This document shows positions 25,166-35,999 of a DNA stretch of 64,000 bases, piece after piece. The position numbers and the translations under genes are program-made. The notes under the pieces are model-generated. The model was not told the DNA's origin, ran no database searches, and saw nothing but the letters and a program-made list of their open reading frames with translations. The DNA comes from Pseudofabraea citricarpa (Eukaryota; Ascomycota; Leotiomycetes; Helotiales; Dermateaceae). The stretch spans positions 124,001-188,000 of the forward strand of contig JAPWGK010000022.1 in assembly GCA_029641185.1 (NCBI GenBank), read 5' to 3'. Every line of letters starts with the position of its first letter. Position 1 is the first letter of the stretch.

Positions 25166-25750
25166 GTTTGCCGTCTACCTTTGAGGGTGTTGTTTTCGTC
25201 ACTTTCTGGTATGAAAACAATCAATAGATAGATCTCTCTACATGCCAAGCTGGGTGAATAATTGGAAGCGAATACATTTTGAACCCACCTTTCTCCCTGC
25301 TCCTGCATGCAGCTATGCCAAGTTTACGTGGTACACTCTTCTATGATAATATTCTCGAGTTTACAATTCACTTATCTTAGTAATCCGAGAGCCGAAAGAT
25401 AGAATAAAGTACGAAAAGTTAGTGGGTATCAAGTTTCCCACTTAGATATGATTTGATTAACAGAACTGTGACAAGGTTTGTGTGGTTATCAATGCTGAAT
25501 AACCTAATGCTTAAGTAGCTAGAGTGGGGTTAGTGGTGGGGTTGTGTGGTGGGGTCAAAACCCCTCACTGCCGTGTTCCGACGTGCAACATGTATGATCA
25601 GTGGTGACGACGTGATCACCATGACAAGAGCAGCAGATACAATTATATCCTAGCCCGTACATTGTGATTTTGAAGTTGGGGTTGCTACAGAATCCTGCAA
25701 CGCGAAAAAAACTAAAATTGTCCGACCTCAAGGCAGAGATAACTGTCAAA
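25166..25750. promoter_or_regulatory. divergent promoter with both cluster motifs
   Basis: Shared upstream region of the esterase (minus) and 2OG oxygenase (plus). An inverted AGTGGG/CCCACTTA pair lies at 25421-25444. Three GTGGGGT copies start at 25524, 25536 and 25549, that is 12-13 bases apart. It is the only place where the left-block motif and a G-rich motif related to the right block occur side by side. Confidence 0.6.
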
Positions 25751-26930
25751 ATGGCCTCCAACCTAGTTGTGCCGGCTATTTCGCTCGAGAGTATATGATA
25801 CCGTCTTAAATAAACAAAAAGTTTGCTAATTATTACAGACTATGAGTTTCACAAAGAAGAAATTACAAAGCAACTTGTGGAAGCAGCTGAAGGTGTTGGA
25901 TTTTTAACCTTGGTCGACCATGGAATTACAACTGATGAGATCGAAAATATGTTCTCCCTTTCCAAGGCTTTCTTTGCGCTCCCACACGAAGTCAAGGCCA
26001 ATATACCACATGATATCAAGACCAACAACGGATGGGAGTATAAAGTAGGTTCACATAACACGGAAATCATAATATCATCGGCTTACAGCAAGCACAGGCG
26101 CAAATCCGACCAAGTACAGGAAAAGCAGATGAAAAGGAGTCTTTTTGGCTTCAAAGCAACTCTCACTGGCCTAGCGATCAAGATGTTCCTAACTTCCGCG
26201 AGACGACCGAAAGGTTTATGGCTAAATGTGAAGCAATCTCTGATAAAGTTTGTGAGTTTGGCTGATTACGAGAATCAAAGATAAGGCTAATGGCGTCCTT
26301 GGAAGTAACTTGCTTTTCAATCGCTCTTGGCTTCCCTGAGGATTATTTCAGAATTGCAATGGACGTAAAAAAACCTGATGCCTTGACTCAACTTCGTTTC
26401 CTCCACTACTTCGCTTCGGAAAATGCGACGGGGACCTGGAGAGCTGGAACACATACTGATATTGGTTGCCTTACCCTTCTTTTCCAACGTGATGGTGAAG
26501 ATGGCCTAGAAATATGTCCCGGTAGAGAAAGCCATTCAAGCCGGTCAATGGGAACCACTTTCAGTCCGCTTCCTGCAAAGACAGGACCTATAGTCGTCAA
26601 TATTGGGGATATGTTAAGTAAAGTGTGTGCATTCATTTGCTGACTCTTGCTGATGGCTTTCAAGTGGCATGGTCTGATGATCGCCTTAAGGCCAATTTCC
26701 ATCGAGTAAGAGCGAAAGAGGTTGGATTTTCGCCCGACCGTTACTCGATTGCCTACTTCAGCACAGGTAGAAAGAGCTTTGTACTTCAAGGACCAAAGAA
26801 AAAGTAGTAAGTTAGTCCAGAGACCACTTTAGCCTTTGTTTAAACTTCCGGCACTGTTGACATCGAAAATAGCCCCCCCATTACTTGCGGTGAGTATTTT
26901 ATTGATAACGTCAAGAGACAATTTGGGTAA
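25751..26930 (+). CDS. 2-oxoglutarate/Fe(II)-dependent oxygenase
   Basis: 306-aa member of the isopenicillin-N-synthase-like dioxygenase superfamily. Exons 25751-25790, 25839-26044, 26089-26251, 26306-26617, 26665-26806, 26873-26930. The iron ligands are His186 and Asp188 (HTDIG) and His253 (FHRV); Arg266 of RYSIAYF should hold 2-oxoglutarate. The N terminus has VGFLTLVDHGI. An apparent TGA after exon 3 disappears with a 54-nt GTGAGT intron that restores ISDKVLTCFSIALGFPED. The last exon gives the family-typical PPIT tail. Such enzymes hydroxylate, desaturate or demethylate small molecules; the substrate is unknown. Confidence 0.93.
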
Positions 26931-27534
26931 GCTGGTTTTCTATTCCGTTATTATTGACTTGACTAACCTTAGCAAAGAGCTACAAAGGAGGAACGGGACT
27001 CTGTGTCGACTAAGACAGCCCAGGTTGGTTTGGTTTCTGCTGCTACTTGAATGTAATATAGCCTATGACATACTGTTGGAATACTTTGGATTATCGGCTT
27101 CTAATCGCATTGAAATTGAAGATATTGATTCTCAGCTATATCAATTTTCAGTTATTGCATATGCTTTTACTGTCAAAAATATAGTTAATAGCTGTGAAAT
27201 ATAAACATGAAATATTATCCATTTATGCTCGCTAATTTTCGACGTGAAATGAGTTGAGATACAGAGGTATTAATCTGGGCGTTCTTCATAACATACGGCC
27301 CTGGTAATGTAGCAGATTATATTTTAGGCATTTATGAAAGCTGAAGTTTATAGTATTGGAATTCTTCTCCGATTGAATATTGCCTAGGAATCTAACCTAA
27401 TCTAACTAAATGTGAGCATAAGAAAAGTTGCACTATCTTTCAACCATGAGTAACCCAACTTCCCCACGAATTCAGTCAATCAGCACCATAATTTGACTTC
27501 TAGACATAACAAAAACATAGGCTTGATCTTCAAA
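26931..27534. other. convergent intergenic
   Basis: About 600 AT-rich bases between the 3' ends of the 2OG oxygenase and the FMN dehydrogenase. A 122-codon plus frame overlapping the oxygenase tail is a shadow. No gene. Confidence 0.6.
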
Positions 27535-29287
27535 CTACAAATGCGGCCGAGTTCTTGATGCAAATGCAAGGGCAGATGTGTCGACCTGATGACAGTCAGT
27601 CATTGTTCATCTTAGACTGACATAGACTCACATAAGAAGGATTGAGTTGATCAATTGAAGTGACACCAAGTAAAGCCATGGTAGTCTCCATCTCTTGTTT
27701 GAGTATCCGAATAGCTTTACTGACACCTGCTTCACCAAAGACCAAGGAGTAAAGGAATCCTCGGCCAATACCGACACCCTTTGCTCCAAGTGCAAGAGCT
27801 TTCACGATATCAGTACCCCTAAGAACGCCACCATCAACAATAACCTCGCATTTTTCGAATATTTCCGGGCAGTGTTGGCGAATTTCAAGCAGTGTCTCCA
27901 CAGCGGATGGTGCCCCCTGCAATTGCCTGCCTCCATGGTTCGACAGCCATGGGTGAACTCCATACTGCATGCATAAAGCAGCATCTTCCCAACACTGTAT
28001 TCCCTTGATCGCAATTGGTAGATCTGTGAGGTCTCGAATCCAATTTACTGCAGTAATCCAATCGAAGCTTGACCATACGGGTCTTTAGACATGTAAGTAT
28101 GGCTGTCCATATTCACGTAAAAATAGGGGTTGGACTGGACACTTACATTCTCTTAGCAGAAATACCACCAGAGAAACCTTGATCTTCCTCCGATGAATCT
28201 TCATCCTCCTAGGTTTTATCAGCATGAATATCATCCCAGAACCGATAACAAGGCTTACAGCTGAGTCTTCAATGCTCATCCGCATATCTCGTTCCCGCTT
28301 TCCCGCCCTGACCGCATCAACGGTCAAAGCAAAACCTTTGTAGCCCAATGCGATCGCTTGTTTAATCTCGCCCTCGGTTATTTTCAAGTCGCTGGCTGCA
28401 TAAATCTGCCAGTATAAAGGTTGAGCCGGGCCTCTTGCATCAGCCATTTCTTGTTGAGAGCAGCCAGCCATGTTGCATACCCAATGTAGTACATCATGTC
28501 TAGCGGCGGCTTTAGTCATCAGAATCTCACCTGTGGGATGTGCTAACTTTCCACCACCAGCCGGAGAGATGAAAAAGGGCGTTGAAAACTTGGTTCCGAG
28601 AATCGAAGCAGAAAGGTTAACGGTCTGAACTGGTCGCAAAACACGGGGACGAAATCGTACTGCTTGCCAGCTGTTCCGATTCCACTGTGCTGTATACTCA
28701 TCGTCGGCGCCAGCTTTGAAGACTAGGTATACAAATTAGACGGTATTGAATCATAGCAGGCATAATAAACTGACAAGCAAATGACTTTGGATTCATATTT
28801 TGAGAGGCAGCTATTTCAAAGTCTCGTATGTTGATAATAGATGACAATCCCATATTCTTTTTCTTTGACATAGGGACCTTATATTCAGCTTTTGCCGGTT
28901 GATCCGGATCCATTATTTTGGTAGGAAAAACTTCTGGAGGTTGAGGTTCTGTGGCTGGACCAAGATGATAGCTAGAGAATATGTTAGTATATTGACCCGC
29001 TATCTCGGAGCGATTAGCTTACCGGGGCTTAAGATATTTTTGAGTCATGTCACTTGAATGTATTGGCTCAAATGCTTTTGTTGCGTCCTGTCCAGCGTAT
29101 TTCATGATAGTATGTGATCCACCTGGATGAGCTTCCAAGAAGTCAGTGACGTTGTATACATTACCTTTAATAATGATCCAGCAATCAGCTTTGGTTGTGT
29201 GTTTGCGAACTTCGCTTCTGTAATTTTATCTTAGTTTGTTGATGATATTATGCTGGAAAGTGGCGTTTGCACTTACCTTTCTATCAT
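27535..29287 (-). CDS. cytochrome b2-type FMN 2-hydroxyacid dehydrogenase
   Basis: 476-aa flavocytochrome of the L-lactate/mandelate dehydrogenase family. Exons (minus): 29277-29287, 29023-29217, 28775-28971, 28259-28722, 28147-28208, 27632-28082, 27535-27585. An N-terminal cytochrome b5 domain has heme ligands His34 (HPGG) and His57. The FMN barrel shows FFISPAGGGKLAHP, QIYAAS, AIKGIQCWEDA, the catalytic-His motif SNHGGRQL, VDGGVLRGTDIVKALALGA and GIGRGFLY. The first coding exon is only 11 nt. There is no mitochondrial presequence ahead of the b5 domain, unlike yeast Cyb2, so the enzyme may be cytosolic. It would oxidise an alpha-hydroxyacid; which one is open. Confidence 0.92.
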
Positions 29288-29500
29288 ATTGTGTCGGCTT
29301 CCACAAATTAATTCAGCTAAAAAGGCAAATGAGACTTTTGTACCGAGTCTTATCGCAAATGCGGTCGAGGCCGTTTGGATGTGGTATAAGTGGGCTCAAA
29401 GGTGGGAGGCGTGACCATTCGTACCCACTTAGAAACGGAACTACATCTGCAACTTGGATGACACCAAGTATGAGGTACCTCCATCTATCTGTCAATTTAT
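29288..29500 (-). promoter_or_regulatory. promoter of the FMN dehydrogenase with paired motif
   Basis: TAAGTGGG at 29387-29394 and CCCACTTA at 29424-29431 face each other about 30 bases apart, roughly 100-145 bases upstream of the ATG. This inverted pair is the clearest example of the left-block motif. Confidence 0.55.
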
Positions 29501-32139
29501 TCTAAGAATCACAGAGCTGGCTGCTCGTTTAAATAATGGTAGCTTCTTAAATAGAATATTGGAATGCTTTCCAGCTCCAAATCGTATATTCACACTCATT
29601 GGCTTGCCGGAAACATGTCTCTAAAACCTTTTGAGCGTGCTGGATGATTATTAGCTCAATATCAGAGTCAATTCTACTCAACTTGCCCTCCAAATTCTTC
29701 AAGTTCGAATTTTAACCAACGCAATTAGATGTAGAAGGCTTCATTGTCCATTAGATTGACCACATGAAGCGCTTGAAACTATTGCGTGGAAACAACACAG
29801 GGGCATTCATTTGATAGTGGATTATATCACAACGTCATTGTGTTGGAGTTGTCATGTGTAAAAGATCGGCAGATTTTCACTTCTCTTTAGAGCTCAACGC
29901 TGATGCAATAGCATACGTGTGACCACCATTTGGCTTACGGAGTATAGAGCTGAACTCTAATCTTTGGAGCCAAATTTAAGCCCCCGTTCCATGTTCCCTT
30001 TGTTGCTGCACATGTGGTGAAACCAGTAACTGGATAATGTGACTTTGTGTATGTGGGTGCCGGTTCGGCTGAGGCTCTTCAATAATGGTGGCGCTATGAC
30101 TTGGAAGTTACCAAACTTCTGCTTGTGATAAGAGTTTAAGGCAGTCGAAACAACCAATGCGCAATGCTTGACACAGGTTAATACAGCCGGCTAAGCGAGC
30201 GGCGTGGAAAACAGGTTTTCTTTTCTCGTGTACGGGGCAACGGAGGTCATCTGAATGAATAGTCGAAGATGATTGCCAACCACCAAGACTATTTTGATTA
30301 AGCAGTACCATAAAGTCGGAATGGTGTGATTCTACGCTTTGAACACGATGACTACCCAGTCGGTGATCCATAGATGATACCTTAAACGCAATGCACGGTG
30401 AGATTGACTTTCTCGCCTTCTTAAGCGATGGTCTTGACCTGTACTTCAGACGGCATCCATGTCTCAGAAATCAAGGTAAACTGAAAGCATGTTACCATCT
30501 AGGTAACCTCGTGGTCTATCACCTACGCGATAGAATATTCTTAAATTCATGATCCCAGACGCGATCATCAGTCATGTCGCCCAAATAGAAGATGTTCGAA
30601 GTTCAAACTTGTGTAGCGCTTAGGTGAAGCATCAGGTGAAAGTACTTAAAATGCATAAAATGAATGACGACAGGTTTTCTCCGGTCTCCAGTCGGATAAT
30701 TTAAGAGCTTCGTAACGATTCAGGGTCTCTTGAAAACGAGCCAGCCATATTATAAACATTAAGGGTCCCTAGTGTACCGTTGATAGGTTGTCTCCAATAA
30801 ACAACTCTTCGGATTGACGGAAAGCAAATATTGATGGGATGGTTCAATTGAGTGGTAAATAGGAACACAAGCATTTAATATGCTTTCTTTACGAAGTACG
30901 TCTGGTGACCTCCACGAGGGATGCTCGCCACCGAAAGTACATCCAGCATTCTGTTATTACTTGTGAGACATTACTAGCCCCAAAAAACGTGGCTACTCGG
31001 CAGGAAGATACCAAACCCCAACAACCCAAATAGCGATCATTGCGACATTTTCTGAAGGATTTTTGCAAACATGCTCTTTCCCATCGAAGCAGTCTCGAAT
31101 TGTAACTGAAACCCATTTGGGCAAGCGACGATTTGAACGAGTAATTTTGCGTCAAGAGCATCACACATGTGAGAAACCAACCCCGCTGATAAGAAATGTC
31201 ATCCGTAACAGCTGGAATACGGAGACGGTGGTACTGTAGATGGAGAGATCTCATGGGAGTCCTGTTTGATCCAGGAGATCATAAAGTTGGAGGATTAATG
31301 ACAAGCCTTGTTTTCCCCAAAGTAGGGTCAAAATCGCAAATACCGTCTCGGAATGTGCGGCGCCGGTAGGACTTGCACTTGAAGCTTCAGCATGTATGAT
31401 CCCCCGCTGAATACCTCGCTACTCCAATGGCAGCTCAACATCCGAAAAAAGACTCCAAGCAGTATCAAAGCATACAAGGATGACCCGCGCGAACTCCGAA
31501 TGGCTTGACCCGTGTAGCTGGATTAGGGCCATGATCCACTTTGCGGCTGAAGAATCCCGTCGTGACAGGCTGGCGACGGTAGAATTTAGACTTCCTGATG
31601 TGCTTCAGGTTTAAAGAACCTTAATTAGCGAGCCCCTGATCGATCCTACGCTAAGCCTCTTTGTACTTCACGACTACTCTTCAACAACTTCAATATGAGA
31701 TTTAACGCTCGTATTAGGGTAATAAAAGACGACTAAGTTAGGATAAATGCAAGGAAATCAGTATAGAAGCTTAAGATAGTTGAATTTCGCAATAAACCGG
31801 AATTAAATCGCTTCGATACCTACTGTTCACTCCTCGCTTAGCTGACTACCATGCTCAGGGCATAATCACGGGCCATTGTCAGACGCTAGACTTGGCACTT
31901 GCCCTGTTCAGTTGACAGGGCTGGTAAGGATACCAAGCGTTCCGGATCAGATGCCACTTGATTTTGTTGATTGTAACAGTGGCATTTCAACTTCTTTCAA
32001 CCACCGTTCATTCATTACCAGCTTCTCTCGCTTTCACATCACACTCTTTTGGCTTCCGAATCGTAACTGTTGACCGGTTCATCCTACACTCCTTAAATCT
32101 TTGCTTCTTTGTATACTTTTTGTTTGTTAATTCTTTAGG
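29501..32139. other. long gene-free stretch
   Basis: About 2.6 kb between the two metabolic blocks. Composition is more even than in the AT-rich spacers, stop codons are dense in all frames, and no open frame shows a family motif. No terminal repeats or transposase remnants recognised by eye. It could be an old, mutated element or gene relic. Confidence 0.45.
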
Positions 32140-33646
32140 ATGGTAAGTGGAATTTACTCGCAAGATACTAGGACGTGCTGATGTCCTAATAGCAGGACGA
32201 CGAACGATACCCGATTGCTGTGCATCCGGAGGGTACTGGCTTTATTCCCGAGGAGAAGATATGTACACCAATCGAAGGTCCAGATTCAAGACCGTTCTCA
32301 ACGTCGACATTCCCGCCGGATTACAAATATTCTAGTGCCAACAATACAGTGAGATTCGAGCAGACGGACGCCAATGTGGTGAAGAAAGACGTGTACACTG
32401 AAGAGGCACAATTACCGGAGCGCCCAAATCATAGACCATGGTGGAGAAAGAGAACAATTCTGTTATTACTCGGGCTTATACTCACCGTCATTTTGGTCGC
32501 GATTGGAGGAGCAATATATGCAACGAAGCACAACAACAAGAACAAGGCCGCTGTGAAGGCAGAGCCATCCAGGTTTGAAGGTGTTCAGAACAGCACTCTC
32601 AATAGTGTCGCGAGCTCTGGATTATTTTTGAACGATGGTATCACCTGGAATATGCAGACGTACTGGCAAACAGAAACTGGAGGCATCAAAATGCAAATGA
32701 GTTTAGATGGACAGACCTGGAAACCAGCGAAAAATGTTACTCTACCAATACCTCCAAGGATCAGATCCCCAATTGCCGCTACGGCATCGACAGATACACA
32801 AGGTGTGGTTTATGTAGGTATTTTCCTATTGGAATCTGAATAGAGCTGACTTATTTAGCTTACTCTTTTCTACATGTCCAACTCAAGCGAGATCGTCATG
32901 GCTGGACATGCATGCGCGGCTGGCTCTTCTACTTGCAGTATTACGACAAATAAAGTCATCTCAGGTGACCTAACCATTCCTTTGAATAACAGCACGGATC
33001 TCACAGCTGTCATCGTAAATGATGCGCAGGATTGGAGGGTTTATTATCAAGATCAAAGTGGTTCAATTAGCGAACTCTCGGGCAACGCATCTGGATTCAG
33101 CACTGGAAGCATTATTGGAGGAACAGGACTGAATGCATCTTCGATTGCTGCCGTAAATGTCAACTCAACCACCAACAACATCAATGTTTTCTTCGTCGAT
33201 TCTCTGACCAAAGCGTTATCAACCTTGCAATTCACTGGCGGAGCATGGACACTTCGTAAGTTTAATCATCGTTCCAGCCTCTAAGATCGAACTAACAAGT
33301 AGTAGCCGAAGTTGTTTCTTCTGAGCGAGTTGAATCTTACAACCCACTCTCCGGCCTATCCGCTTGCTATAGTTCAGTTCAAGACCAAATGCACGTCTAC
33401 TATACCGGACTTGATCAAGGCATTTACGAATTCCTTGGCAACAATGCATCAACTACATTTGCTGAGTGGGTACCTCAACCTGGAATCAACCATATCTGGG
33501 CACAAGCCGACTACGTCGGGGCAGATATCACGGCAGTTGGATGGGAAGATCAAGTTCGTTTCTTTCAGATGAGTCAAGGCAAGGTGGTGGAAGGAAGTTT
33601 GAGCAACACAACTTGGACTGAGTCATTCGTTGAGGCTAGTGCATGA
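32140..33646 (+). CDS. membrane-anchored fucose-lectin-like protein
   Basis: 453 aa from exons 32140-32142 (the ATG alone), 32193-32813, 32859-33255 and 33306-33646. Residues 1-90 are hydrophilic with basic WWRKR, followed by one transmembrane helix (TILLLLGLILTVILVAIGGA) and a small KHNNKNK stretch. The outer part is built of repeats in the style of the fungal fucose-specific lectin (Aleuria aurantia lectin) beta-propeller: GITWNMQTYWQTE, WRVYYQDQSGSISEL, NINVFFVDS, MHVYYTGLDQGIYEF, ITAVGWEDQVRFF. Many N-glycosylation sequons fit an extracellular propeller. A type II orientation is predicted. Sugar binding is not certain; key residues were not checked. Confidence 0.82.
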
Positions 33647-35059
33647 GCATGATAAAAATGAGTATTCCCCGTATGTAAATACCGATGAAAGGGTTACATG
33701 TCAAATATACAAGAGAATATTCAACCGATACTAGTTAATGTTTAATGACAACTATCGAGAAAGAATTCTATGGTTGATGTGTTATGATCAGCGATGCTCG
33801 TAGATCTCTCTGTTGAAAGTGATCATCATATCACTTGCCATTCTTGTTGTCTTCCAAACAGTGCCAAGCCTCTTGTTATGCTCATGGGGCTATGATTACG
33901 CCATTCCGTCTGAAGAACAGCACCTTACCTTCTGTCTCCCCACACACCAAAAAATTAGCATTTCTTGGAAAGTTTGGAGTACCGCAACATGTTTATTGCG
34001 CAAGACGTAAGCTTGTCCATGAGCCGTTACGTCTCGGTCTTAGCCGAGTAGGATCATAGATAATGGCAGCAATGCCACAATGGCGATTTATTGACAAATC
34101 AGAAAAGGGTCGCTGACACGAGAATGGGTGTCGGGCATTCCACAATCTTGGGGTCTATCAAGAAGTTTTAATTGATGATCACGCCGAGAAACTCAAGAAA
34201 AAGAGTTGTCAGGTTGTATTCGTCTTGAAGCCCGTATTTTGGGAATATTTATCACTAGGTCCTAAATGAGAGCACTTTCACTTATCATGCCCCTTATCTA
34301 ACCATAAAAATCCGCTAATGAACTGTCTGATTCCCCAGAGGATTATACGTAGTACGAGAGCCGAGACTCGGGCCAAATATACATCCGCCAGAGAAGGTCC
34401 TAGAATAGTGTATTTTCTGTGGACAACTAGTCACTATTGCTCCCATATTCAATTCAAAGACTTACTCGCACTGTCTAGCTAAGGAAAGAGGATTTTCAAG
34501 AAGCCCCTATTACTCCATAGTGAACGGTGCACTCTCGGCACCGCTAGATAAGAGATGAAACCAAGGGCTGCTCCTCGATGTGCATGAGGTTTTCCGTCGT
34601 CTCTAACAAGAACCCCATTTTGTACAAAGTTATAAATGGTACGTTGAGAGTGCTTTAGGTTTTCAGAAATAGAACTAAGATAACAGGAATATTAAAAGTA
34701 TGTTTAGTGTCCTGGAAGCAGAAGCCAGGGACGACATTAAATTCATCTGCGCCGAGTATATTAGCACGGAGCCAATAATGAGCGCTAAATTAGACCTAGA
34801 AGGACAGCATTGATATTTGAAGAGCTTGGCCGATGAAGTGAATGTTGCCAGAGCTCGAGAAGACCGATCGACATAGTCAAGGAGGCGATCGTAGGGAGGA
34901 GGATGGAGCGTTCTCGTGACAGAATTTAGACTATTATCATTAAGCCCCGGGTTCGATCGCTCCAGCCACACCTGATGTTTTCTTCTGTCTCGATATTAGA
35001 ATCAAAGAAGAAGGCTCTCTAAAATGAGTTGTGAGCAGCTAGAACCTTGAAATGCTTGT
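33647..35059. other. intergenic without recognisable gene
   Basis: About 1.4 kb after the lectin gene. Open frames are short and featureless. It leads into the decayed carboxylesterase. Confidence 0.5.
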
Positions 35060-35928
35060 CATACTCTCCATCCTTCAACACCAGTCCTAGTTTGTCCTGT
35101 CTTGATTTTCCATTTTTGACAGGCCCAAAGATGTAACCCGTCGTAGGAGCAACTGGCAGACTCACCCATTATGATGGCACAGTGAGCAGCACCACCAAAG
35201 CTATGGATCTTCTGTTATTCCCAGTTCAATAGAAGGCGTTGCTTCAGGAGAACAACATTCAAATCTATCAGCTTCTAATTTGGGGCTAGAGAGGAAGCCG
35301 AGGGCACCGAGACGATGGTTTGGTGCTACGAAGATCATTTTGTCCTTAGCGGCTTGGGTATGAGCGAAGAAGCTAGAGGGAAATTTGCCTAGAATTTGAC
35401 TCCCGAGTTTCGAATAGAGTACAGCGACCACCGTGAATCTGTATGTGCGGTCAGCCTATAGTTACGATGTCAGCGAGTTAAGATACTTGCCCCAACAAGA
35501 TTCTTTGTCGTATTCCTGAGAGATTTCTTTGGCATATGAACATACAAGAAAAGACAAATCCTTCATGGAATGTTTATTGAAGGGTATTTGGGGACATGTC
35601 TTACCACACAGGAAGGCTAAATGAATTGTTGGGGTTGGAATGTTTCGCGATGTCAGCGAACGCCTTCGCTCGCCAGATCGAAACCCTTTGGGGACATTTC
35701 CGAATCTCTGAGCTGTTCTTAATCGTATCTCCATCTGACTCAAGGAGGAATTGGAGCTCGAAATCTCAAATTTTCTACTGGCGGTTGGGCGTATTGAGTG
35801 TTCTGAAATATATGGACGCTGTTATCACGTCGATTCCTTCTGAGAGAGCTGGAAATCAAATTTAATTTTCTAGTTAAAATCATGGAACGTGGTAGACAAC
35901 AATTAATCAAAGACCCAGTCTGGATCAT
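35060..35928 (-). pseudogene. decayed type-B carboxylesterase
   Basis: Fragments of a carboxylesterase lie in order on the minus strand but in different frames: an N-terminal piece with TQYAQPPVENLRFRAPIPP (about 35740-35800), a CPQ-like piece near 35690 read in another frame, DLSFLVCSYAKEIS, then IFVAPNHRLGALGFLSS (about 35270-35340) and finally SFGGAAHCAIIMGESA, the nucleophile elbow, again in a different frame (about 35150-35215). The C-terminal half with the acid and His residues is absent. Frameshifts and truncation mean it cannot give a working enzyme. It is related in type to the intact carboxylesterase at 42.0-43.8 kb. Confidence 0.75.
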
Positions 35929-35999
35929 CTTCCCTTACATAGCTGGTCTCTGCCATTGTTCACATCAAATTTAGGCTCATTTTTACATCTCGATTCATT

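Noticed and set aside
26252..26305. In-frame TGA suggesting a broken 2OG oxygenase
   Set aside because: A 54-nt GTGAGT intron keeps the frame and gives a normal family sequence; shorter 30-33 nt introns were considered and dropped.
30889..31254. 121-codon minus-strand frame in the gene-free stretch
   Set aside because: No motif, no splice continuation and no start context; kept as part of an uncharacterised stretch.
34945..34972. GGTTCGATC segment resembling a tRNA T-loop
   Set aside because: The flanking bases do not form a T-stem and no matching acceptor stem lies at the right distance on either strand.
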